Source: Gemmatimonadota bacterium (GTDB taxonomy: Bacteria > Latescibacterota > UBA2968 > UBA8231). Taken from it: a stretch of DNA of 29,622 nucleotides. The notes below the pieces were generated by a model. That model worked only from the letters and a program-made list of their open reading frames with translations. It was not told where the DNA came from and did not search any database. Below, piece by piece: positions 23,479 through 29,622 of the stretch. Location of the stretch: the NCBI GenBank assembly GCA_002712305.1, contig PATE01000130.1:1-29622 (forward strand), written 5' to 3'. Made by a program: the position numbers and the translations under genes. The stretch's first letter is position 1. Each line of letters begins with the position of its first letter.

Positions 23479-24665
23479 ACGGCTCATCACCACGGCGGCG
23501 TGCAGTTGTGTTCGTCTCGCTGGCCACGGCTTCCTCGTTGCTCGGCGACCAGATGCTCTACGCGGTGCTGCCGTCCCACTATGGTGAGCTGGGGTTGGAG
23601 CCGTATCAGGTCGGCGTCCTGCTTTCGGCGAACCGCATCGTCCGCCTGCTGAGCAACCACTTCGCAGAACGGGCGTGCCGCTGGTGGTCTCCGAGCGTCC
23701 TTCTCACGCTCAGTCTGGCCGCGGGGGCGGGGCTGAATGTCGCCTATGGTCTGTTCGCAGCATTCCCCATTCTGCTCAGCGCCCGCATTCTGTGGGGTGT
23801 CTGCTGGTCCTTCATCCGCCAGATCGGCATGATGACGGTGGTCGATCACGCCGTGGACTCCCATCTCGGGCGTTACATGGGGTACTACTCAGCGATCTCC
23901 CGTATGGGTTCGATCTCAGGAAACCTGCTGGGCGCCGTGGGTCACGATCTGATCGGTTTCACGGCGACCCTTCTCCTGTTTGCCTTGCTCTCTGGCGTGA
24001 TGGTTCCTCTGGGCCTCCTCGCCCGTAGGTTGAGTCCGCCCCTGAGGCAGAGCACGGCGGATGACACCGCCCGACGACCGAATCGCGCGCTGCTGATGTG
24101 CGGATTCGTCAGCGGTGCCGTCGGACAGGGGTTGCTCGCATCCACCTTGGGGGCGGTGATCGCCACCCGACAACCCGGGGGCATCGATTTCCACGGCTTT
24201 TCCCTCGGCGTGGCAACCCTGACGGGTCTGTTGCTGTCATCGCGCTGGCTGACGGACCTGTCGGCCCCCGTCTTTGGCGCGAGTGTCGATCGTTGGGGGG
24301 GGCGTCAGATGGGGGCTACGTACTTCTTGCTCGGCGCCATCGCGTTGTTCGCCGCGGCGTTCAGTTCGAGCGTGGCCGGCCTGGTGGGTAGCGTGCTGCT
24401 GTTCTACGCTTCGGCAGCCGGGGTGGGGGTTGTCCTGCACTCGATGGCCGGCGCCGGAGGTTCACGGCAGATCGCCCGCTACGTGACCGCTTCCGACCTG
24501 GGATCGGCGGCGGGCCCGAACATCGGATGGCTGGTTCTTCAGGCTGGTGTTGCCGTGCATGGTGTGTTCCTCATCGGCGCAGGGCTCTATCTGCTCGCCG
24601 GGTGCACGGCCGCTATCGCTATCACGTCCCGAATGGTCCCATCGTCGGAATCCGAGGTCCTTTAG
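23475..24665 (+). CDS. Major facilitator superfamily transporter
   Basis: 396 residues with about twelve hydrophobic helices in two groups of six, parted by a polar loop near residues 180-202 (RRLSPPLRQSTADDTARRPNR). This is the MFS plan. After helix 2 comes RIVRLLSNHFAERACRWW, in the place of the conserved MFS loop between helices 2 and 3. A matching loop in the second half reads SAPVFGASVDRWGGRQ, closer to the consensus. The ATG at 23475 overlaps the recG stop (ATGA), which suggests coupled translation, although a link in function to recG is not expected. The substrate cannot be deduced; drug or sugar-type export are both possible. The 3' end, including the stop codon, lies in a short repeat array. 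Confidence 0.85.
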   Translation: MNGSSPRRRAVVFVSLATASSLLGDQMLYAVLPSHYGELGLEPYQVGVLLSANRIVRLLSNHFAERACRWWSPSVLLTLSLAAGAGLNVAYGLFAAFPILLSARILWGVCWSFIRQIGMMTVVDHAVDSHLGRYMGYYSAISRMGSISGNLLGAVGHDLIGFTATLLLFALLSGVMVPLGLLARRLSPPLRQSTADDTARRPNRALLMCGFVSGAVGQGLLASTLGAVIATRQPGGIDFHGFSLGVATLTGLLLSSRWLTDLSAPVFGASVDRWGGRQMGATYFLLGAIALFAAAFSSSVAGLVGSVLLFYASAAGVGVVLHSMAGAGGSRQIARYVTASDLGSAAGPNIGWLVLQAGVAVHGVFLIGAGLYLLAGCTAAIAITSRMVPSSESEVL

Positions 24666-24720
24666 GCCTCGAGAATCGATGGTTCTTAGACCTCAAGAAT
24701 TGAGGTTCCTAGACCTCGAA
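24662..24720. repeat. Tandem imperfect 23/24-bp palindromic repeats
   Basis: Two and a half units start with TTAG or CTAG: 24662-24685, 24686-24708 and a partial unit at 24709-24720. Each full unit has a GAA centre inside an imperfect palindrome; the second contains the perfect CCTCAAGAATTGAGG. The first unit includes the stop codon of the transporter gene. It could be a small repeat family, a binding site or an RNA hairpin pair; no T-run makes it a clear terminator. Confidence 0.55.
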
Positions 24721-24766
24721 GCCGTGACCATTTTCTGACGTCATTCACCAAAAAAGGGGGAGTCCC

Positions 24767-25906
24767 GTGACATCGAATGAGCCACTTCTGCCAAAGGACC
24801 TCTTCGTCGGCCTGGAACGGGTCACCCATCTGTGCACGGGGGGCGAAGCGCCCTGGCTGCGTGGATTCGAAGAGGTGTATAAGGAGTTCGCTCGCCTCAA
24901 GAGTGACGGGCTGGCCGGGCGGGAGCGGGTGTACGAGATCGGCGACGAGTGTCGAGATCTGATGGGGCAACTGTGGGGCGTGCCCGGACATCGTATCGCC
25001 TTCATGCCCTCTGCCACGGAGGGGATGAATTGGCTCGCCCGAGGACTCGACTGGAAACCGGGCGACAACGTCGTCACGGACAATCTGGAGTTTCCCTCCG
25101 TCGCCTATGCATGGCGTGATCTTGCCGAGGCGGGCGTCGAGATTCGAATGGTAGAGCATGATGATTTCCACATCGACGAGGATGCTCTTCTGTCAAAGGT
25201 CGACGCTCGGACAAGGGTGTTGGCCGCATCCCAGGTGAGCTTCTACACCGGTCAGAATCTGGATATCCGCCGGTTGGCTCTCGGACTACGGACGAGTGCA
25301 CCGTCTACACTACTCGCTGTGGACGCGACACACGCAGCCGGCGTTGTGGATGTATCGGCCGCTGTGACAGATCTATGTGTCAGCAGCAGCTACAAGTGGC
25401 TTCTGGCCACGCACGGGACGGCACCTTGCTTCCTCAGTGAGCGCGCCGAATCGATGACGCGTGGAAGTAGCTACGGATGGCACAACCTGGCCGTCTGGCC
25501 TGCACAGGGCGCCGAGCGAGCCCCCACCGTCGACGAAAAACCGATGCCCATGAGGCTGGAGCCGGGCAATCCAGCCATGGTGGTCGTTCTGTTTCTCCAC
25601 CACGCCTTGTCGCAGCTCCTCGAGGTCGGAATCGGGCCCATTCAGGAGCACGCATGGAATCTGTCGGAGCGGATCGATGCTGGTCTGCGGGACTTGGGCC
25701 ACACGGTGATCTCTCCTTCGGCCAGAGTCGCCCGCTCGGGAAACACCTGTTTCCTCGTCCCTGATGCGGCGGCCTTGCAGCAAGACTTGGCCAGGGAACG
25801 GGTCCTGGTATGGGGGGAATACGGTCGAGTGCGTATTTCGGGTCATCTGTACAATGACGACTCGGATGTTGACAGAATCCTTGAAATTCTCGCAAAAATC
25901 CGTTGA
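24767..25906 (+). CDS. Class-V aminotransferase-fold PLP enzyme
   Basis: 379 residues from the GTG at 24767, with GGGGGAG four bases upstream. It has the fold-type I, class V pattern shared by cysteine desulfurases and isopenicillin-N-epimerase-like enzymes. Landmarks are PSATEGMNWLARGL (cofactor phosphate region, about 84-97), NLEFPS (about 106-111), a VDATHAAG segment that contains the Asp for the pyridine nitrogen, and SSSYKWLLATHG with Lys210 as the expected Schiff-base lysine. A C-terminal VRISGHLYNDDSDVDRIL matches the family ending (usually RIS.H.YN...D). There is no SufS-type catalytic cysteine loop that I can recognise, so a desulfurase role is not shown and the substrate is unknown. 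The promoter of the next unit overlaps its stop codon. Confidence 0.85.
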   Translation: MTSNEPLLPKDLFVGLERVTHLCTGGEAPWLRGFEEVYKEFARLKSDGLAGRERVYEIGDECRDLMGQLWGVPGHRIAFMPSATEGMNWLARGLDWKPGDNVVTDNLEFPSVAYAWRDLAEAGVEIRMVEHDDFHIDEDALLSKVDARTRVLAASQVSFYTGQNLDIRRLALGLRTSAPSTLLAVDATHAAGVVDVSAAVTDLCVSSSYKWLLATHGTAPCFLSERAESMTRGSSYGWHNLAVWPAQGAERAPTVDEKPMPMRLEPGNPAMVVVLFLHHALSQLLEVGIGPIQEHAWNLSERIDAGLRDLGHTVISPSARVARSGNTCFLVPDAAALQQDLARERVLVWGEYGRVRISGHLYNDDSDVDRILEILAKIR

Positions 25907-25931
25907 CAGGTGCACATTAGAGTAGTAGACT
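25903..25931 (+). promoter_or_regulatory. Strong sigma70 promoter of the HTH-ssb unit
   Basis: An exact TTGACA (25903-25908), a 17-bp spacer and TAGACT (25926-25931, four of six) make the best promoter in the window. The -35 overlaps the stop codon of the PLP enzyme. Transcription should start near 25938, leaving a leader of about 87 nt. Confidence 0.75.
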
Positions 25932-25941
25932 GATGTGCACC
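25909..25941. promoter_or_regulatory. Perfect 9-bp inverted repeat over the HTH-ssb promoter (operator candidate)
   Basis: GGTGCACAT (25909-25917) and ATGTGCACC (25933-25941) are exact inverted copies 15 bp apart. The left arm fills the start of the promoter spacer and the right arm covers the start point, so a bound protein would block RNA polymerase. Each arm also holds the small palindrome GTGCAC. The spacing suits a dimer or two dimers. Confidence 0.6.
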
Positions 25942-25946
25942 AACGA

Positions 25947-25996
25947 GGCCTGGAACACAGGCCCATTCCTGACGGATCTCCCCATCGGTGATGGGG
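25947..25996 (+). promoter_or_regulatory. Two hairpins in the HTH-ssb leader
   Basis: GGCCTG/CAGGCC (25947-25963) forms a 6-bp stem with a 5-nt loop. CCCCATC/GATGGGG (25980-25996) forms a 7-bp stem with a 3-nt loop, extended by GGAT/ATCC across a two-base bulge. The AGGAG ribosome site at about 26013-26017 stays outside the folds. They may stabilise the mRNA or regulate it. Confidence 0.4.
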
Positions 25997-26024
25997 ATCC
26001 CGCGTGAAGGATAGGAGAGCGACC

Positions 26025-26201
26025 ATGGAAAACTTCGATCGTGAGCGCATCGCCCGCGCTGCCCGCATTTACTCCAGCAACCGTGACGCCGGTCTTGCCC
26101 TGGGAATCGCCCCAGGTAGTTTCGGACGCCTGTGTCGTCGCTACGGCATCGAGACTCCCCAATCGCGTCGTCGCCGCAAGATTACCAGCGCAGACGTGTG
26201 A
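26025..26201 (+). CDS. 58-residue Fis-type helix-turn-helix protein
   Basis: A small protein from the ATG at 26025, with AGGAG about eight bases upstream; an in-frame GTG at 26004 would add seven residues. Residues about 6-37 read like a free-standing Fis/NtrC-type DNA-binding helix-turn-helix: an IARAARIYSSNRDAG helix, LGIAP turn, then the recognition helix SFGRLCRRYGIE, which parallels the usual LGIS..TLYRKLKRYGI. One residue fewer in the loop after Asn is a small departure. A strongly basic tail (SRRRRK) follows. There is no other domain. It lies 11 bp before ssb under one promoter that carries a perfect inverted repeat, so it may control its own operon. The gene is supported by start, ribosome site and fold pattern; the DNA-binding role is inference. 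Confidence 0.75.
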   Translation: MENFDRERIARAARIYSSNRDAGLALGIAPGSFGRLCRRYGIETPQSRRRRKITSADV

Positions 26202-26212
26202 GGAGGTGGACC

Positions 26213-26656
26213 ATGCCTAGCTGCGTCAATCGCGTCGTCCTTGTGGGAAATCTGGGGGCCGACCCCGATACCCGATTCACTCCGACGGGTACACAGGTCG
26301 TGACCGCCAATCTGGCCACGGACGATACCTGGACGGATCACCAGGGCACGAAACGGCAACGAACCGAGTGGCATCGGCTCGTCCTGTGGCGGCGACTGGC
26401 TGAGATCGCCAGTCAATACCTGCACAAGGGAAGCCGAGTCTACATCGAAGGCCGCCTGCACTCGCGTTCGTGGGAGGACGGAGAAGGACACCGGAACTAT
26501 CTGACCGAGATCGTCGTGAGTGACCTGCGAATTCTCGACGCCTCCGCAAATGGCCCCGCCGAACTTGACCTGCTCTACGCTCAGAGCGAATCCCAGGCGG
26601 AAGTCTCTGTCGCCTCCACGCCCAATGGTTCCGATGATGACGGATTGCCTTTCTGA
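26213..26656 (+). CDS. ssb: Single-stranded DNA-binding protein SSB
   Basis: 147 residues from the ATG at 26213, with GAGGAGG nine bases upstream. The OB fold is at about 1-108, with the family start VNRVVLVGNLGADPDTRFTP, the WHRLVLWRRLAEIASQYL helix region and KGSRVYIEGRLHSRSW. A short acidic, Ser-rich tail follows and ends in DDDGLPF, the conserved SSB tip that recruits replication and repair proteins. The protein acts at replication forks as a tetramer. Its transcript begins with the small HTH gene and ends at the strong hairpin at 26724. The insertion of Gly-Leu in the tip (usually DDDIPF) is minor. An earlier in-frame start at 26132 would overlap the HTH gene and has no ribosome site. 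Confidence 0.95.
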   Translation: MPSCVNRVVLVGNLGADPDTRFTPTGTQVVTANLATDDTWTDHQGTKRQRTEWHRLVLWRRLAEIASQYLHKGSRVYIEGRLHSRSWEDGEGHRNYLTEIVVSDLRILDASANGPAELDLLYAQSESQAEVSVASTPNGSDDDGLPF

Positions 26657-26657
26657 T

Positions 26658-26705
26658 CAGATCGGGATCTGACCTGACCAGATTGGGCTCTGGCGAGATT
26701 GGGCC
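26658..26705. repeat. Degenerate palindromic repeats after ssb
   Basis: CAGATCGGGATCTG (26658-26671, a perfect 6-bp palindrome with a 2-nt centre), CAGATTGGGCTCTG (26679-26692) and GAGATTGGGCC (26695-26705) are diverged copies of one unit. They start two bases after the ssb stop codon and lie before the terminator. Their function is not apparent. Confidence 0.4.
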
Positions 26706-26723
26706 GATTCGTATTCAACAAGA

Positions 26724-26765
26724 AGCGCCCGTTCCAAGCTCTGGAACGGGCGCTCTTTGGTTCTG
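26724..26765. terminator. Bidirectional terminator between ssb and the peroxiredoxin gene
   Basis: A perfect 13-bp stem (26724-26736 with 26742-26754; arms AGCGCCCGTTCCA and TGGAACGGGCGCT) and a 5-nt loop. The plus strand follows with CTTTGGTTCT and the minus strand with TCTTGTTG. It serves ssb from the left and the peroxiredoxin gene (stop at 26840) from the right. Confidence 0.85.
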
Positions 26766-26839
26766 GGTTGATCTGGCCGTAGGGACCTGGTCCGGAGGAT
26801 ATAGACCTATTTGAGTCGGGCTTCTCGCCGTCGCCGCTG

Positions 26840-27475
26840 CTATCGATTGGGCTGCGGCGTCACGCGCAGGTAGGGTTTCTGCGCCTCAAACCCCTTAGGA
26901 AATAGCTCCTTCGCCTCGTCGTCGGAGAGCGCGGGTACGACGATACAGTCGTCGCCATCCTGCCAGTTGGCGGGTGTGGCGACTTTGTGATTCGCCGTCA
27001 GTTGCAGCGAATCGATGACCCGCAGAATCTCGTCGAAGTTGCGACCTGTGGAGGCTGGATAGGTCAACGTCAGTTTCACCTTCTTGTCGGCACCGATGAT
27101 GAATACCGATCGGACGGTGAGATTGTCCAGCGCATTTGGGTGAATCATGTCGTAGAGATTGGCGATCTCCCGATCCGGGTCAGCAACAATGGGGAAGTTC
27201 ACCGTCGTGCCCTGGGTTTCGTTGATATCCTTGATCCAGCCATGATGGGAGTCGACTGGATCGACACTCAGGCCGATGGCCTTCACATTGCGCTTGTCGA
27301 ACTCCGGTTTCATCTTCGCCACCGTACCAAGTTCGGTCGTGCACACGGGCGTGAAATCTGCCGGGTGGGAAAAGAGGATCGCCCAGCCATCGCCGATCCA
27401 GTCGTGAAAGCTGATCTTGCCCTCTGTGGTCTCTGCAGTAAAGTCGGGGGCTTCGTCGCCCAAGCGTACAGCCAT
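26840..27475 (-). CDS. 1-Cys peroxiredoxin (Prx6-type)
   Basis: 211 residues from the ATG at 27475, which follows AGGAG by nine bases; a TTG nine bases earlier is also in frame but atypical. It has the AhpC/TSA thioredoxin fold with the Prx6 active site HPADFTPVCTTE, the peroxidatic cysteine being in PVCTTE. The long C-terminal domain of the Prx6 group is present (PANWQDGDDCIVVP, then KPYLR). Overall length is normal for the group. There is one more cysteine (in DDCIVVP), at a site that is often another residue, and no standard resolving cysteine. It reduces hydrogen peroxide and organic hydroperoxides in the cytoplasm using an external reductant not encoded here. The start codon is only 32 bp from the divergent gene. 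Confidence 0.93.
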   Translation of the reverse strand: MAVRLGDEAPDFTAETTEGKISFHDWIGDGWAILFSHPADFTPVCTTELGTVAKMKPEFDKRNVKAIGLSVDPVDSHHGWIKDINETQGTTVNFPIVADPDREIANLYDMIHPNALDNLTVRSVFIIGADKKVKLTLTYPASTGRNFDEILRVIDSLQLTANHKVATPANWQDGDDCIVVPALSDDEAKELFPKGFEAQKPYLRVTPQPNR

Positions 27476-27489
27476 TGCATACAACTCCT

Positions 27490-27506
27490 GAATTGGGGAC
27501 CAATTC
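27490..27506. promoter_or_regulatory. Palindrome between two divergent start codons
   Basis: GAATTGG (27490-27496) and CCAATTC (27500-27506) form a perfect 7-bp inverted repeat with a GGA centre. It fills most of the 32-bp gap between the peroxiredoxin ATG (27475, -) and the nuclease-like ATG (27508, +). It abuts or overlaps both ribosome sites, so it could be a shared operator or an mRNA hairpin that hides the + strand site. Confidence 0.45.
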
Positions 27507-27507
27507 G

Positions 27508-28407
27508 ATGTCAGCGCCTAACCTACAGACACTTTGGTCACTGTCAACGCGATGCCTGATCGCATACTGGCTGATGACGGCGGCCGCACCCACACGGGCC
27601 TGGTTGGGGGATGGTCATGCCCTGTTGTCCCGTGCTTCCATCGAGGCGTTGCCTGACCAGATGCCTCAGTTCTTTCGTGACGCTGGCGACGTCGTCGCAC
27701 ACATGTCACTCGATCCAGATCTCGCCAAAAACAGGGGCGTTCCACTGCTGTCCCACGGCGAGTTCTCTGAGCACAACTTCGATCCTGAACTACTGAAAGG
27801 CGAAACGTATCCCGACAAACGATACGACTTTGTGAAGCTTTGCAGTCGTCTGGGTGTCGCTCCCGAAAAAGTCGGGTTTTCTCCCTATGCCATCGCCGAG
27901 TGGACCCAGCGTCTGGCTGTAGCTTTCGCCGAACATCGTCGTTGGCCCGACGATCAGACGATCCAGCAGAAATCACTTATTTATGCTGGGTTTCTCGCTC
28001 ACTACTCACAAGATCTGGTTCAACCGCTGCACGCCACGATCCACTACGACGGTCGTGCCGACGCGAATGGGAAGGTCCCGAACAGCGGTATTCACGAGAC
28101 TGTCGATGCCGCTCTTGAGCGAATGGGAGTCGGTCCGACCCAACTGGCTGCAGGGGCGTCAGTCACCTCGTTTGAGGGCAACCTGTTTGAGGCCATCCGG
28201 CGCCAGGTGCAAGAGAGCAACGGTCAGGTGACTCACCTGTATGATCTTGCCGATCAGTTCGAAGGCGCGGATGGGCCCTCCACCGAACAGGCCCGCAGAT
28301 TCATCCACGAGCGAGGCCGGCGTGCCGCCGAGTTTACGGCGTCACTCTATCTGACGGCGTGGGTCACATCGAAGCAACTTCGGTTGCCCAGGTGGGTGGA
28401 ACGATAG
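27508..28407 (+). CDS. Exported S1/P1-nuclease-like trinuclear zinc enzyme
   Basis: 299 residues from the ATG at 27508. A signal peptide (1-31) ends PTRA, so the mature protein would start at Trp32, as in S1/P1 nucleases and zinc phospholipase C, where the N-terminal Trp binds zinc. The other ligands fall at P1-like spacing: His37 (W+5), His89 in EHNFD, His165/Asp169/His175 in HYSQDLVQPLH, and His196/Asp200 in HETVD. The W+5 histidine and terminal Asp favour the nuclease over the phospholipase C arrangement, but these families are close. It should act outside the cytoplasmic membrane on nucleic acid or phosphoester substrates. The ORF can be read from 27475, but that start would lengthen the signal peptide. 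No terminator is visible before the convergent gene at 28460. Confidence 0.82.
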   Translation: MSAPNLQTLWSLSTRCLIAYWLMTAAAPTRAWLGDGHALLSRASIEALPDQMPQFFRDAGDVVAHMSLDPDLAKNRGVPLLSHGEFSEHNFDPELLKGETYPDKRYDFVKLCSRLGVAPEKVGFSPYAIAEWTQRLAVAFAEHRRWPDDQTIQQKSLIYAGFLAHYSQDLVQPLHATIHYDGRADANGKVPNSGIHETVDAALERMGVGPTQLAAGASVTSFEGNLFEAIRRQVQESNGQVTHLYDLADQFEGADGPSTEQARRFIHERGRRAAEFTASLYLTAWVTSKQLRLPRWVER

Positions 28408-28459
28408 GAGGGCCTCGGTGCCCGGCAGGTGGGAATCCAGCGAAATCTCACAAACTGCG

Positions 28460-29622
28460 CTATACGTCAGCAGTAACCCTCCACGCTTCACCTGTGATCA
28501 GGGCCTGCTCGAAGATTTTCGGATCCACATCGAAACCAGATCCCGGCGTTTCAGGCACCACCAGGCAACCGTCCACCAGCGCCCAGCCCTCATCTATGAG
28601 GCCGGGCACTTCGGCCGGGCCGGCTTCCAGCAACTCATAGTTGGCGATGGATGCGGCGAAGTGTGCGTGTGGATAACGGTCGATGTAGCTGCCCCAGGTG
28701 TGTGGGGCACATCGGCCAGCGCAGGCCTCGACCCGGGCCGCCATGTCCCGCCACCACGTGAGACCGTATGCGTGAAAATCCTGCTGAACGACATCGATGA
28801 GACCCTCCTCGACGAGGTCAAAGAAATAGGGTGGAGGGGCGAATTCGCCGTCGGCGACGAGGGTTCGTAGACCATTCTCCTCGATGAACTCTTTCAGGGC
28901 TTGATTCAGTGGACGATCTTCGGCGAAGGGTTCCTCAAACCAGTAGATGTCCGCCTCAGCACATGCCTGCAACAGGTCACAGGCCGAGTTAAGCGTGTTG
29001 CCCATGTTGGCATCGATCATCACTCGCGCTTGGTCACCTGCCGCTTTGCGCACCGCCTGCACGACGAGGGCGTCGCGAGCCAACCCTTCATCCGCGGCCA
29101 TCCAGCGGGCTCCCCGGCCGACCTTCACCTTGAAATGATGATATCCATAACTCTGTCCGCTTCTGACTTCCTCGGTGAAGAGCTCTCTGGCGTGTTCATC
29201 GTCCAACTCGAGATCGTCGATGTAGATAGACGCATCGTAGACGGGCACCTGGCGCGAGCCACGGGCGCCGAGCAGCCGAAACAGGGGCAAGTCGAGCAAT
29301 CGGGCGACCAGATCCCATAGGGGCAGATCGACGCAGGTTCCCGCAGGTGTCGAACCATGGGGCATGCGGAACAGCTCTCCCACGGTGCAACCGACCAGGC
29401 TCTGAGCGGTCTCCAGAGACAACGATGACCAACCAATACCCCATCCGCCGCCGTGGGTGCGAAGTCGCACAACGGGGTCACTCAGGCGAGGACCGTGTTC
29501 ACCAATCCGGGCATTGTGTCCAATTGAGCGTGGGCGGCGGCCACGAAGCACGAGACGCTCCACTGCCTCGATCCGTTCGCAGTACACGTCCTCCAACTGC
29601 TGCTCGACCACCGTCGTCGTCA
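28460..29622 (-). CDS. Enolase-superfamily enzyme (mandelate racemase/muconate lactonizing type), start at window edge
   Basis: At least 387 residues on the minus strand. The reading frame is open to the right edge. The last two bases read TG on the minus strand, so an NTG start codon may be cut by one base; an internal GTG lies at 29611. The C-terminal barrel shows the superfamily pattern: HFKVKVGRG (KxK lysine site), MIDANMG (first metal Asp), YWFEEPF (metal Glu), VADGEF (third metal Glu) and a later CAPHTWGSY with a candidate general-base His. Length is normal. The precise reaction (racemase, epimerase, acid-sugar dehydratase) cannot be assigned. It converges on the nuclease-like gene with a 52-bp gap. 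Such enzymes usually serve sugar-acid or related catabolism, but no pathway partner is in view. Confidence 0.85.
   Translation of the reverse strand, partial: TTTVVEQQLEDVYCERIEAVERLVLRGRRPRSIGHNARIGEHGPRLSDPVVRLRTHGGGWGIGWSSLSLETAQSLVGCTVGELFRMPHGSTPAGTCVDLPLWDLVARLLDLPLFRLLGARGSRQVPVYDASIYIDDLELDDEHARELFTEEVRSGQSYGYHHFKVKVGRGARWMAADEGLARDALVVQAVRKAAGDQARVMIDANMGNTLNSACDLLQACAEADIYWFEEPFAEDRPLNQALKEFIEENGLRTLVADGEFAPPPYFFDLVEEGLIDVVQQDFHAYGLTWWRDMAARVEACAGRCAPHTWGSYIDRYPHAHFAASIANYELLEAGPAEVPGLIDEGWALVDGCLVVPETPGSGFDVDPKIFEQALITGEAWRVTADV

Noticed and set aside
24736-24743. TGACGTCA palindrome before the PLP-enzyme gene
   Set aside because: An 8-bp palindrome is expected by chance at this scale, and there is no second copy or promoter alignment.
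26987-27559. A 190-codon plus-strand frame opposite the peroxiredoxin gene
   Set aside because: The minus-strand peroxiredoxin is unmistakable and the plus-strand product resembles no family.
1-29622. CRISPR arrays, tRNA or rRNA genes, insertion sequences, prophage genes
   Set aside because: None seen: there are no regularly spaced identical repeats, no transposase or integrase motifs and no recognisable tRNA or rRNA sequence.

Overview
The window is about 30 kb of GC-rich, gene-dense bacterial DNA from a Gram-negative-type chromosome. It has short gaps, frequent 1-4 nt start/stop overlaps and GTG/TTG starts. Lipoprotein and signal-peptide genes, a full MoxR/Bat cluster, a GldA/GldF/GldG-type ABC cassette, MurG and MraY, a PilZ receptor and an orphan enolase-superfamily gene fit an uncultivated lineage such as Latescibacterota, Myxococcota or a related candidate phylum. 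That placement is inference. I see no phage, plasmid, IS, CRISPR, rRNA or tRNA.

Region 1 (121-16127, all +). An fmdB-like zinc-ribbon gene with its own terminator comes first. It is followed by an apparent operon of about 15.5 kb: TPR lipoprotein, MoxR ATPase, DUF58 protein, ABC ATPase, ABC permease, a giant GldG-like protein made of two tandem copies, a DUF4340 protein, a BatX/DUF4381-like protein, BatA, BatB, TPR/BatC, BatD and BatE. The GldA/F/G-DUF4340 module sits between DUF58 and the Bat genes, so two envelope systems that usually stand apart look co-transcribed. From 9722 to 16127 most junctions overlap.

Region 2 (16128-19536, +). A 240-bp gap holds TATAAT boxes and mutually exclusive hairpins. 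It is followed by murG fused to a C-terminal helical/HEAT-repeat domain of about 290 residues, then by mraY. These two enzymes catalyse the consecutive lipid I and lipid II steps. They form a two-gene unit here with no other division/cell-wall genes in view.

Region 3 (19537-21330, -). A small four-helix membrane protein gene is broken by a frameshift but keeps a promoter, leader hairpin and terminator. Upstream of it is a YcgR-like PilZ (cyclic-di-GMP) protein gene. A divergent promoter region separates this from recG.

Region 4 (21331-26754, +). recG and an MFS transporter gene overlap by 4 nt. A short array of palindromic repeats follows, then a class-V PLP enzyme. Next is a two-gene unit of a 58-residue Fis-like HTH protein and ssb, driven by a strong promoter embedded in a perfect 9-bp inverted repeat. 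A bidirectional terminator closes this region.

Region 5 (26840-29622). A 1-Cys peroxiredoxin (-) is divergent, with a 32-bp gap, from an exported S1/P1-nuclease-like zinc enzyme (+). An enolase-superfamily enzyme (-) runs off the right edge. The most notable items are the MurG-HEAT fusion beside MraY, the tandem GldG protein inside a merged ABC/MoxR/Bat operon, and the HTH-ssb unit with its palindromic promoter.
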